Assembly: GCA_012295275.1 (NCBI GenBank)
Contig: CM022678.1
Location: 12,380,829 to 12,420,828, forward strand
Reading direction: 5' to 3'
Length of the DNA: 40,000 nucleotides
From: Chrysomallon squamiferum
Lineage: Eukaryota; Mollusca; Gastropoda; Neomphalida; Peltospiridae
A program made the translations under genes and the position numbers. The notes below the pieces were generated by a model. It was not told the origin of the DNA, did not search any database, and worked only from the letters and a program-made list of their open reading frames with translations. How positions within the stretch are numbered: position 1 is the first letter of the stretch; each line of letters opens with the position of its first letter. Of the stretch, positions 21,801-29,180 are shown one piece after another.

Positions 21801-21821
21801 AGCTGATTCATCCTTCTCCAT
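13074..21821 (-). CDS. Split gene for an unrecognised coiled-coil protein with Cys-rich, membrane-anchored C-terminus
   Basis: I do not recognise this family. Exons in transcript order: 21821-21768 (start), 21450-21390, 21206-21135, about 20476-20214, 20153-20102 (doubtful), about 19518-19400 (doubtful), 17885-17689, 16232-16203, 15586-15500, 14763-14683, 13343-13074 (stop). Most have good GT/AG sites, and the 15500-14683-13074 chain is phase 0 throughout. The product would be acidic and helical, then Cys-rich (CQNFCQKCC, CPKC), and end in a 20-residue hydrophobic segment a few residues before the stop, which suggests a tail-anchored protein. The phase between 17689 and 16232 does not match, so an exon is probably missing. 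Some exons carry single-base breaks in A/T runs. That the exons form one gene rests on orientation, spacing and phase, not on homology. Confidence 0.55.
14683..14763 (-). CDS. Internal exon, 81 nt, phase 0
   Basis: Acceptor TGTTTTGGTAG, donor GTGAGT. Open, reading EMRLSCTMEVMVTHVENV then KRSIKKDQT. Hydrophobic residues at helix spacing fit the end of a coiled coil. It joins the terminal exon in phase 0 (...KKDQT + TSVSSC...). Confidence 0.6.
15500..15586 (-). CDS. Internal exon, 87 nt, coiled coil, phase 0
   Basis: Acceptor TTAACTCTAGAG, donor GTATGT. Reads QRREIQERFWDIAEK then NVDQELHGLRNDVE, a charged amphipathic helix, and joins 14763-14683 in phase 0. An alternative acceptor two bases upstream (89 nt) exists but breaks the phase. 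The 3' half of this exon and its downstream intron are duplicated at 20102-20153. Confidence 0.6.
15844..15883 (+). repeat. (GT)n microsatellite in an intron
   Basis: About 20 clean GT units. The open frame that crosses it on the minus strand is a by-product. Confidence 0.95.
16203..16232 (-). CDS. Micro-exon, 30 nt
   Basis: Near-consensus sites on both sides: acceptor TTTTTATTTCAG and donor GTAAGT. In phase 0 it reads FTNLSDEEVK and leads smoothly into the next exon (QRREIQ...). Its size is a multiple of three, so it could be skipped without changing the frame. Confidence 0.5.
16458..16671 (+). repeat. 67-bp tandem repeat, 3.2 copies, very young
   Basis: Units start at 16458, 16525 and 16592, with a partial fourth at 16658. 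Copies 1 and 2 differ by about one base (CTAGG versus CAAGG). Each holds the partly palindromic stretch ATCATGTCATGTTACATG. The near identity means recent expansion; it lies in the intron upstream of the 30-nt micro-exon. Confidence 0.85.
17689..17885 (-). CDS. Internal exon, 197 nt, Pro/Leu-rich conserved-looking block
   Basis: Acceptor TATTTATTTATTTAG, donor GTAAGT. 65 uninterrupted codons plus two bases, reading TNLAKKRVCTKYSKLPGL, EQILGNGDSFMKQDS and CLNIAIIPPAQTLDPAML, then SISQVFLDQLGRPF. An open frame this long with both splice consensuses is very unlikely by chance in this AT-rich sequence. It ends in phase 2 while the next exon found starts in phase 0, so an undetected exon probably lies between 16240 and 17680. 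Confidence 0.6.
19145..19250 (+). repeat. Repeat family C, copy 1 (CpG-decayed)
   Basis: Matches 34312-34415: TCCACATATTCGGCTGAGAT versus TCCGTGTATTCGGCCGGGAT, then AATGGTCAC, CAG.TTTTACGAT and TTTGTTTAT. Many differences are CG in the other copy and TG or CA here. Confidence 0.65.
19400..19518 (-). CDS. Doubtful exon with A8 frame break
   Basis: After the acceptor TTTTTGGTTCTGCAG, a frame starts VILRKK, crosses eight A (19497-19504 on the + strand, as T) and stops. Dropping one A gives a continuous MTNSSDTVTRQSKEVNKAGT-CSEV. Read separately, the second part has an ATG in good context (GAAGATGA), so it could be an alternative first exon instead. The donor is unclear. Confidence 0.3.
20102..20153 (-). 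pseudogene. Diverged duplicate of exon 15500-15586 (3' half) with its donor
   Basis: Ends ...QGLCGLRNNNE before GTATGTGTGAAATCAG; the parent ends ...QELHGLRNDVE before the identical donor stretch. Homology runs on into the downstream intron (AAATTAACATAGATCTG, GAAACACCTTC) and covers about 15345-15540 versus 19985-20140. The upstream half of the exon is not conserved. An acceptor-like TTGTACTAG gives 52 nt. It may be a dead copy or a rarely used exon. Confidence 0.5.
20214..20476 (-). CDS. Exon(s) encoding an acidic and a Lys-rich block, with two one-base breaks
   Basis: Transcript order: SADEELNFGDLDIEDDHV-RLQEF reaches a stop (TTT TAA), while the next frame carries on KLESLTPGHQSQQSN and REKKLEKFEHAKTRQRKIL to another stop (AAA TGA). 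The third frame then reads NETTWQTTLMAVCDSC-KDKSLEVEQQ to the donor GTGACT (20213). Each hand-over needs one base less in a four-base run: AAAA at 20398-20401 and TTTT at 20290-20293. A conservative alternative is a 60-nt exon 20214-20273 (acceptor CTTGGCAG) preceded by separate pieces. All three frames look coding, so I favour one exon with two extra bases. Confidence 0.45.
20517..21118 (+). repeat. AAAT- and ACT/ACA-type simple-sequence stretch
   Basis: AAAT repeats (20517-20570) followed by about 500 bases dominated by imperfect ACT, ACA and ATT triplets. The open frame read across it (about 20802-21080) is Thr/Tyr-rich low complexity and not a gene. Confidence 0.6.
21135..21206 (-). CDS. 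Internal exon, about 72 nt
   Basis: Strong acceptor GACAGTTGTTTTTCAG. Reads TALYTRRANSGSSPQERN-VIKEH to a likely donor GTAGAA (21134). The two leading bases fit the single base left by exon 21450-21390 (G+AA = Glu). The frame stays open past this donor into (TAC/GTA)n repeats, so the 3' border is uncertain. Confidence 0.45.
21255..21283 (+). repeat. Compound (GT)n(GA)n microsatellite
   Basis: About five GT units then nine GA units. Confidence 0.9.
21390..21450 (-). CDS. Internal exon 2, about 61 nt
   Basis: Acceptor ATTTTATTTTTTTCAG. Reads NAHTSIIDVLMLSSEVVSVE plus one base to a weak donor GTGCTG. It joins exon 1 in phase 0 and exon 21206-21135 in phase. A second coding-like stretch (SSTKDKVSTAATGKEKTEQ) follows in the +1 frame, so the exon might really be longer and frame-broken. 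Confidence 0.45.
21768..21821 (-). CDS. First coding exon with start codon
   Basis: ATG at 21821 in strong context (GTTATGG), reading MEKDESAVQTLQTAQFQV to the good donor GTGAGT (21767). The frame is open further upstream (to about 21866), and an acceptor-like TTGTTCTGTTGCTGTCTAG at 21841 would allow an upstream exon, so the true start could lie farther out. Confidence 0.5.
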
Positions 21822-22067
21822 AACATAAATTCCCTTTCTAGACAGCAACAGAACAATACTGTAATGACCTACATAAAATATTTAACATCAATCCAATGGT
21901 AAATAAAGATTTTAGAAATTCCAACATGAACATGATACTTTTTTATTTTTTATCAATCTACATTTGTCTGATAAATGCATTTATGTTTTTCTTATTAACA
22001 TTCATGCAATATTTCTTTCTCACACAGAGTGTATTAACATCTTTTGTGATTATGATTATAAAATATT

Positions 22068-22109
22068 TGTGTGTGTGTGTGTATGTATGTGGGTGTGTAT
22101 GTGTGTGTT
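22068..22109 (+). repeat. (GT)n-type microsatellite
   Basis: Interrupted GT/GTAT units. Confidence 0.85.
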
Positions 22110-22443
22110 TAATATTATTATAACAAATAATTATATTAATATTTTACAATAAAAAATGTCTACATACGAAATAACCTGGTCATATTTTTCTTAAATTTTT
22201 ATTCATCTTTATTAGTTTTTAATGTTAACATAGAGCTATAGGTATTTAGGTCAAATAATATTAAAGCATTTAGGGCCTCAACCACTATAACTTTTAATAT
22301 GTTTAAAAAATAATTTAAATATGTTTAATAATTTAACATAAATCTTCAAAAAACTAAATCATAAATAAAACTGACGTTGTTTATATTGTTCACATTAGTA
22401 CAACCACTGGTGAATTTTATTATTAATTGATTGTCGTCATTTG

Positions 22444-22455
22444 AAAAAAAAAAAA

Positions 22456-22500
<45 letters not shown>
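22444..22500 (+). repeat. Poly(A) followed by (AAT)n
   Basis: Fourteen A then about fourteen AAT units; this produces the poly-Tyr/poly-Phe frame on the minus strand. It could be the tail of a retroposed element. Confidence 0.9.
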
Positions 22501-22502
<2 letters not shown>

Positions 22503-22514
22503 GAAAGAAAGAAA

Positions 22515-22765
22515 TAATTGTTGTTCCCGAATAAGATGGCTGCCATCATGTGGTATGACTTTTAAATTATAATTAAATAAAACCAAAAAAATCCAAACAC
22601 ATTAACAACAATAATAATAAATAGTTATACCTGTCTCCTAAAATGCTTTAAGCAATTTTTTTGTTGGATGATAATGCGATAACACCAATTCAGTATAAAA
22701 TTCTTCAATCTTCAAATATAAAAGTAAATCGGTAAAGACCGGAAATCATCCCGCATTTTTCCGCA
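22515..22765 (-). promoter_or_regulatory. Promoter-like patch upstream of the minus-strand gene
   Basis: AAGATGGCTGCCATC (22532-22546) contains a YY1-type core on both strands. About 200 bases further are scattered CpGs (AAATCGGTAAAGACCGG, CATCCCGCATTTTTCCGC). It sits 700 bases upstream of the first coding exon found on the minus strand, the right side and distance for a promoter plus 5' UTR exon. Motifs only. Confidence 0.35.
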
Positions 22766-22861
22766 ACTACAATCTTAAAAAAAAAAAAGTTTCAAAACAA
22801 ATAAAATAAAGGAACATAATAACCTTTATTAAAATATACGTACTAATTATAACTCGATATG

Positions 22862-22895
<34 letters not shown>

Positions 22896-23034
22896 CCGGT
22901 GTTATTATTATTCCTTCTTCTTAATTTATTTATGTTAATGCACCGAATGAAATAAAATCACAAAGCTTAGAACTCACACTACAATAAGTTGTTTATTATT
23001 GTCCAGGAATTTACAACGGTTTGATATAGGTCCG

Positions 23035-23064
<30 letters not shown>
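22862..23064. repeat. Poly(T)29 and poly(A)30 tracts 144 bases apart
   Basis: T-run at 22862-22890 and A-run at 23035-23064 flank 144 bases in inverted orientation. The long runs could be retroposon tails or a snap-back structure; no target-site duplication was made out. Confidence 0.6.
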
Positions 23065-23065
<1 letters not shown>

Positions 23066-23499
23066 ATTAAAAATAAAAAATTTACAACTATGACAACTCA
23101 GAGAGATTGGACATAAATAATAATTTTCCTTTATTTTATCTGTATTGCATTTTAAACTATGTAGTCTCATAGTCTGTAAGATATCTCATGAAAAATGTGA
23201 ATGCGTTAAAATAACAAATAATCACATCAAACAATTCATAATGGCACTACATTTAAAGTTTATGTTTCTTAAAACAAAAATTTGTATTTTATTAAAGTAA
23301 TTGTCTATTGTGTTAGCGTCTGTAAAGATAAAAACTTCAAAACAAGGGTAAATAAATAAATAATAATAACAATAAAATAATAAAAACGACACACACATAC
23401 AGATACCTAAACTAACATTTATGTTTAATAATACAACAACAGGAAAGTAAAAAAGATATGTACTTAAGTAAGAAAACAGAGAGTTCCGTGTGGCTGACT

Positions 23500-23767
23500 C
23501 AGGGTTCGATTTAATGTGCTTGCCGCCCATACGCTAAAGAAACCCCCTTCTCAAGGCTCAAGTCCCCCTCACCCTTCCCACTTAATTTACATAATATGAA
23601 TGGTTATAACTTATGATCAAGTTGAAAGCAAAAACATGGTTTTACATAATTATTTATTTATAAATCAAACGTGAAAATACGAATTTATGTAACATAAGCT
23701 GTCGCCCCTATCATCCTGCCGCCCTAGGCACTTGCCTAGAAAGCCTGTATGGGGAAATCCGGCTCTG
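23500..23767. mobile_element. 268-bp non-autonomous hAT-like element with 8-bp target-site duplication
   Basis: Flanked on both sides by the identical octamer GGCTGACT (23492-23499 and 23768-23775). The ends are inverted: CAGGGTTCGATTT on the left and, reading inward from the right, CAGAGCCGGATTT (9 of 13 identical). hAT-superfamily elements make 8-bp duplications and commonly start CAG. The right end continues into TAGGCAAGTGCCTAGGGCGG, a self-complementary stretch. No transposase frame fits in 268 bases, so it must have been moved in trans. Confidence 0.85.
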
Positions 23768-24059
23768 GGCTGACTAGATTGATTTCGACTGCGAAAAAAA
23801 TGGTACAGGTCAACTGGAAGACTACCAAAAACAAATAAATCACACCCCACGTTCACACACAGGTACCCGCATTGTCACGAGAGTTGGTAGGAATTAGTCT
23901 CACTTTCACTTGTATTGTGATCAATATTTCCTAATTTTCGTTGCTTGTAAAACAACGAAATTCTTTTGATAAAAACTGTTAAAATAAGCTATCGTTTTCT
24001 TCAAAACGATTGCACTTTTCAGCCATTGATATCAATATAAAAATTACGACACTATTTTC

Positions 24060-24115
24060 AACTAAAAAATTCCAGTAACATAGAAAGATCGGCGGGAAAT
24101 ATAAATATGTCGTCT
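24060..24115. promoter_or_regulatory. E2F-like site in a CpG-containing patch
   Basis: GATCGGCGGGAAATATAAATATG contains the E2F-type core GGCGGGAAA directly before an A/T-rich TATA-like stretch. Isolated motif; no adjacent exon identified. Confidence 0.25.
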
Positions 24116-24459
24116 AGACATATCTCAGATTCTTGAGAAAATATCAAACCCAGCGTTACACCTATAATTCCCATAAATATTTGTAACTACCGTCAATGTT
24201 TTGCACACAAACAACCACAGTCGTATACGGAGTCAATTCAAGATATATGTATATATATAAATATCATGATCATAATCAATTTAATGTTAAAAAGTGGTAC
24301 AATAATTCTTCTAGTACTTCAAATAATTTGTTTTAAGAGATAACTCTAGCTGTTATTTAAGAAGCTTTCCAAGAGAGCTTAGAAATGTAATAATCTGTAA
24401 CTATCCGCATTATTTTTAATCAACCTTAGAAAAAGAATGGGAAATAAAGATGGCAAAAT

Positions 24460-24506
<47 letters not shown>

Positions 24507-24910
24507 ACACATTTATGTATGTGATTATTTTTACATATTTATGGATATATTTAGAATTAGAAAACGCGTTGGCTTAGGAATTTTATTTTATTTTAAAAGA
24601 TAATCATTTTCTAATTTCTCGAATTTATTTAATCTGTATAACAGCTTTAAATCCAATTCGCTAGATCTTCGCTGTTTTTAACTAAACATTTATTCTACTA
24701 CATAAAACATTTTAAAACTGTATACAGAAGCATTCGGGATTGTACAGAAATACACTTCTAGATCAATACATTTATAAATATTTTTAAAACATTTCAAAAA
24801 CTGTTTCCATAGTATCCTTTTTGTTTTCCTTTTTTTATTTATTTATTTTTTGGTATCTATAAATAAAAGTGTAACCTCTCAAAATAGGTTTCTAACAAAA
24901 ACACTACCCG

Positions 24911-24941
<31 letters not shown>

Positions 24942-25042
24942 AACACACACACACACACATTCAGGTTTCATAATCTATCTATATTTATAATATCCATAAT
25001 ACACCTACACATACATACACATACATACATACATAGATAGAT
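24116..25042. repeat. AC-rich intergenic region
   Basis: (AC)n at 24463-24510 and 24911-24959, TACA/CATA repeats at 25006-25040, otherwise AT-rich. No gene seen. Confidence 0.6.
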
Positions 25043-25046
25043 ATGA

Positions 25047-25048
<2 letters not shown>

Positions 25049-25086
<38 letters not shown>
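25049..25086 (+). repeat. (AC)n microsatellite
   Basis: About 18 AC units, the start of the open stretch that follows. Confidence 0.95.
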
Positions 25087-25585
25087 ATGTTATTCAATAA
25101 CAGTTGTTTTGAGGCTGAGGGGAGAGATACCGCACTTGCTGCTACACCGTTTCTATTACCAGAGTTATTTATCTTTTATTTATTTATTTATTTATTTACC
25201 GATTTCATTGACAATTTCTGCACAAAAATTAGTTTGTTTAGTTGTGTTCTGTAATATTATTAAAACAGATTATAATAACAATGCTACTGTCACAGATAGC
25301 GAGCTCGTTGTATTATTATTATTTAAAATTGTCACTTATCTTTTTCTTTTAACCGTATTTTGTTTTGCTGCGAAGTCGATTTCTCCTGCTTTAGCAACAG
25401 ATACGATTTCATTGAATCTAGCTTTGTTTTTCTGTTTTCGATTATGTTTTGTATACACAAGAATGTATATCGTCAAAAATAACAATATCGTTTTGTTTTC
25501 TATGAAAGAGTTCGCATCATTTAATGACGTTGTATGGAATGGTCTATTAAAGTTGTCTCCCTTGGCAAAAGTTCAAATTCTTTAG
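25087..25585 (+). other. Unusually long stretch open on both strands
   Basis: The plus strand has no stop from before 25087 to 25585 (about 165 codons); it is hydrophobic and Leu/Phe/Tyr-rich. The minus strand is open over about 85 codons from about 25590 down to 25340, reading FNRPFHTTSLNDANSFIENK, LLFLTIYILVY and AGEIDFAAKQNTVKRKR before the stop. In sequence this AT-rich either is unlikely by chance. I recognise neither product. The minus frame looks more protein-like (one hydrophobic helix, basic C-terminus). It may be an exon or a relic of an element. Confidence 0.3.
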
Positions 25586-26458
25586 TAATGCAATTATTTA
25601 TAATTTTAATAATGCCTATGAAACAAATATATTCCTAATAAAAATTTGGATGTATTTCTGATTAATCAAATTATTTCTGGAATTAAATAAAACGTCAATT
25701 CAAATTTGATAATATTAACTTTTATTAATTAAATTTGACAGACTTCAACTGAGTTAATTTTAGCAGATTTTGGATATGTCATTAAAAAATAATAATTTAA
25801 AACATATTGCCATTTTTTCTGGATCCCATGATGTGCCTCAAACAGACTGACTAGACTTTTATAGAATCCACTGTTATCTTTCAGGATACCAATCAGTATA
25901 TTCTGTGGATCAAGCTAATAACTAGTTAGACAGTGATGATGTATAAAAATTAAGCAGCGTAAAATTATCAATGTAAATAGTGCATTGTCTTAACAAAAAC
26001 ACTACGTTATTTTTTGCTCAGTAACATATTATTCTGACCTGATGTAGTAAACACAACATAAATTCCGTTGAGAAATATCACATTAATATCACAGTTGCTA
26101 ATGAAATGTCATTTTTATCTGGATGCGATATTTTATTCCTGAATATTTACTGTATTTCTCAACTAGAAATTAAAAGCTGAATATTACTTCATATATAATT
26201 AATGATTTGCTAATATTTAACAATGTAACCTCAGCTTTTCAATACACACCTGCCTAGAAAAAGAAAATATTTAATTATTAATGCAGTTTCAGGTGCAGCT
26301 AAAAACTAATCCTGATTTTGTTAGTAACAGAGAATTGGAACCTGGAAGGCCTCTTTATTTCTGAATTTCTCAACTATCCTTGAATGAGAAGATGTTTAAT
26401 TAGTTATACGACAAATTATACTGAAAATGACAGGCATGATTTCACTGTAAACATTCAG
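25586..26458. other. AT-rich stretch, no gene seen
   Basis: No microsatellite, clear repeat or supported exon. Confidence 0.4.
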
Positions 26459-26734
26459 AAATATACATGGAGCTTCCGTGCGTTATAATGTTTATATAAA
26501 TAACAGTAGCTTTACATGTGACGTCAAAAATATATCGAGAAATAAAGAGGGCGCATCTAGTGTAACATTTTATAAACACCAGAATATGTTTCACGGAAAA
26601 ACTAGGATTAACTTCACACGGCCTTATGAAAATTTCAGTTTTAATATCACTAGTTATATTAGATCTCCTTATTGTCTCAACAGAGGTGTGGCGTTAACAA
26701 ATCGTCGTTATGAAAATAAGCAGCTTAATTACCT
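26459..26734 (+). CDS. Exon-like frame, Ig-like Cys and N-glycosylation sites
   Basis: After an acceptor-like CTGTAAACATTCAG the frame is open for about 92 codons. It reads VYINNSSFTCDVKNIS, SSVTFYKHQNMFHG, KTRINFTRPYENFSF and NITSYIRSPYCLNRG, ending at TAA. There are several N-x-S/T sequons and two cysteines about 50 residues apart; TCDV resembles the first Cys strand of an Ig-like domain. CpGs are far denser than in the flanks, as expected for young or coding DNA. No ATG fits, so it would be an internal or last exon; a donor-like ACCTGTAAAA ends it. Extracellular Ig-type origin is a guess. Confidence 0.35.
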
Positions 26735-26819
26735 GTAAAAAAAAGAAAAAGTGAGAATTATTACCTGTAAAAAAAAAGGTGAGAAATATTACCTGTAAGA
26801 AGAAAAAGGTGAGAATTAA
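26728..26819 (+). repeat. ~30-bp tandem repeat, three copies
   Basis: Three units of TTACCTGTAA(A)n then G(A)n and GGTGAGAATTA-like ends, at about 26728, 26760 and 26788. They start exactly at the end of the upstream open frame. Confidence 0.8.
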
Positions 26820-27314
26820 TTGCTGGTTGAGCGGTGATATTTACAGTTAAGTATGTTGAGAAATATTAATCTCATATTTTATTAATATCGTACAGGTTAC
26901 ATTTAAACATTTCACGACTGTTTGTACTGATTAGCTGAGAACAAACATGGTTAACATGTTATTTTATTATGCGAAATTTAATTTTTTCATTACATTCATC
27001 AGCGCAAGTTGTATAGTGTGATATACTTTATATTTTCGATTACACATTACATATTAATATAACCTCTCCACCAGGAAATATAAATATATCAGTTGAGCAG
27101 AATACATATTTGTCAGTCCTCTAATGGTCAACAGGTAATAATATGACCTTTATATCGTGCCTTCTCACTGGTTTATTGTGTGTTTTTTAAATATATTGTT
27201 TTAATTTAATTTATTTTTCTGTAAAAACGGAAGCTTCCTATATATGTTTGACGCCATTCTCTTAGTTTCATTAAAACTATTCTGAGAGCGGATATAAAAA
27301 TTACTCCTTATTTT
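26820..27314. other. AT-rich stretch, no gene seen
   Basis: Nothing beyond scattered TA-rich sequence. Confidence 0.4.
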
Positions 27315-27772
27315 TCAGTCTACTGTGTTAATATTACAGCTTCACTTTTACTGCCAATATACTGAGTTCTATACCTAATAACATTACCGAAGAAATGCTA
27401 ATTTTCAGTGATAACTGTACACAGAATTTTAAAAATTAAATTTTAATGACTTCATTATAATTTTAAAATTAATATTTCGTATAAAGAACATACTGATATT
27501 TAGATGTGGAGCGGAGATTATAAAGCTTCTATCTTACGTTAACTTCTCAAAAGTATTCACCTATTAAAAATGACGTTAATGCCGTTTATAATAAACATAT
27601 TTCCTTTTTCTGAGGCCTAGAATTCTTTTTGATCAGAGGACGGGTAAAATTCATTAAAAAAAAAAAAAAAAATTAAATAAATAAAATAAAAAACAACATT
27701 ACAGGTGTTGCTTAACATCAAAAATACTGAGAGTTTTTCTTTTATTTGTTAATGGTCATATTAGAGTTTATA
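27315..27772 (+). repeat. Dispersed repeat family A, copy 2
   Basis: Co-linear with 6450-7018; lacks about 150 bases of that copy and has a poly(A) run (27659-27671) at that point. The last shared block (TTTTATTTGTTAATGGTCATATTAGAG) directly abuts the coding-like frame that follows. Confidence 0.75.
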
Positions 27773-27968
27773 AAACGAGAACGTGATACTGAGGCCCCTG
27801 TCTTGAACTCACTGGAGGAACTGGTAAAGTGGCTTCAAGGCAGAAAGTGGGGAGATAGACCTGCTGAAGACCTTCGCTTGAATTCGTCATCGACGGAAGC
27901 CAGAATGCGGAACAGAGGATGGAACCGAAATATAGGATGGAAGCGGCCAATTGACATGCCCAGGCATA
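27765..27968 (+). CDS. Coding-like frame of unknown origin before a TG repeat
   Basis: Reads EFIKRERDTEAPVLNSLEEL, VKWLQGRKWGDRPAEDLRL, NSSSTEARMRNRGWNRNIGW and KRPIDMPRH, a balanced, Trp/Arg-containing composition with normal codon use, and then runs into (TA)n/(TG)n. The GC content is well above the flanks. It is not recognised. Ending in a simple repeat, right after repeat family A, is how the 3' end of a retroposed element would look. A stray gene exon is the alternative. Confidence 0.35.
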
Positions 27969-27969
27969 T

Positions 27970-28057
27970 ATATATGTCTGTTTCTCTGTGTGTGTGTTTG
28001 TGTGTGTGTGTGTCTGTTTCTCTCTGTGTGTGTTTGTGGGTGGGTGTGGGTGTGTGT
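27970..28057 (+). repeat. (TG)n-rich microsatellite with TCTGTTTCTC interruptions
   Basis: The block TCTGTTTCTC(TC)TGTGTGTG occurs twice about 44 bases apart, followed by GTGGG units. Confidence 0.85.
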
Positions 28058-28108
28058 GAAAAATGAAAACACTACTGTATGGTAACACATCTGTATTTTA
28101 CAGGTAGG

Positions 28109-28294
28109 ACATATCTAAACGAAACAAACTTGGTCTTGATGACAGACTGTGCATCTGCATGGACGTGAAGCATTTGACGGGAGATCTCGAGCAGCTGTTG
28201 AAGAAATGGGTTGTTTTGTTGTTTTCTTTATTAAATTTATACTCTGTCCAGTTTTTCAAACTTAGAACAAGCAGGCCTGGACATGCAGGTTGCA
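28109..28294 (+). CDS. Coding-like frame, unknown protein
   Basis: After TCTGTATTTTACAGGTAG (acceptor-like) the frame reads DISKRNKLGLDDRLCICMD, VKHLTGDLEQLLKKW and VVLLFSLLNLYSVQFF, ending ...RPGHAGCTSV before the stop (about 61 codons). The first part is coding-like; the Leu/Phe-rich part may be read-through, with a possible donor after KKWG. Not recognised. Same strand as 27765-27968 and possibly part of the same unit. Confidence 0.3.
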
Positions 28295-28486
28295 CATCTG
28301 TTTGAATATTTTACAAAAGGTGTTGATCTATAACAGACTTACAAACAAACATTAAATGTAATGTAATATCTTGTTTTTATGTTACATCATATCACGTGAG
28401 TTCGGTGTTTTTGTTAGTATTTACACTTCTTGAAAAACTGAGATATTTATTTATATTGATTTTCCTAATCTTTATCTATTTCTGGA

Positions 28487-28526
<40 letters not shown>

Positions 28527-29180
28527 TTTTTGTTTATTTATTTATTTATTTTTTTGTTAAAATATCAGATTTCTGAATAAAGACCAAACATTAATTATAC
28601 AAGAAAGGGTTTGTCTTAATATTACTACTGAAAAAACATAGAAGGAAAATGTCCCAAAGTAAATAGATGAGTATTTTAAAGACGTTATTTGATTCAGGTG
28701 GAAATCTTTATATTAATCATATGAGAATTATTTAATCATATTAAAATATATTTAATCATATTAAAATATTATTAATCATATCAAAATATACTTAATTATA
28801 TCAAATATACTTAATTATATTTGTCTTATTTGCTACCATGTAGCCACATACTAACCTTTTAATTAGCGGTTCTATTTTGTAAAATCTTCAGAACATCAAA
28901 TATGTATTATAATTTTCTGCAAGTGTAAATACATACATTTAATTCTGTCTGTGTAAAAATGTAAAATTATCCTATTTCGAATTTTCTGAATATAAATGTG
29001 TGAATAAAATGCCTTTTGTAAACTGTGAATGTGAAAAAAGGACTCAATATTTATTACTGAAATGTACGCAGCAAACTAATAGAAACACATTCCATATATC
29101 AGTTCATGTCTTTTGTTTTATGAGACTACTGAATCACATACGGGTTAATACAATGAAAACAGCAAATATATAAATAATTA
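28295..29180. other. AT-rich stretch with short tandem repeats, no gene seen
   Basis: (ATT)n at 28488-28525 followed by (TTTA)n to 28555; ~21-bp repeat at 28728-28815. No supported exon. Confidence 0.45.
28728..28815 (+). repeat. ~21-bp tandem repeat, about four copies
   Basis: Degenerate units of TTAATCATATTAAAATATA; the last two drift to TTAATTATATCAAATATAC. Confidence 0.7.

Noticed and set aside
22346-22549. Frame starting MMAAILFGNNN with a poly-Tyr run
   Set aside because: Driven by (AAT)n and poly(A); the ATGGC start is better explained as a YY1-type motif.
23501-23515. GGTTCGATTT as a tRNA or tRNA-derived SINE box B
   Set aside because: No cloverleaf or box A at the right distance; it is part of the hAT-like left end.
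27887-28090. Two Thr/His-rich frames on the minus strand
   Set aside because: Antisense of the TG microsatellite.
28098-28295. Minus-strand frame of about 65 codons
   Set aside because: Opposite the better-looking plus-strand frame; no acceptor or domain pattern.
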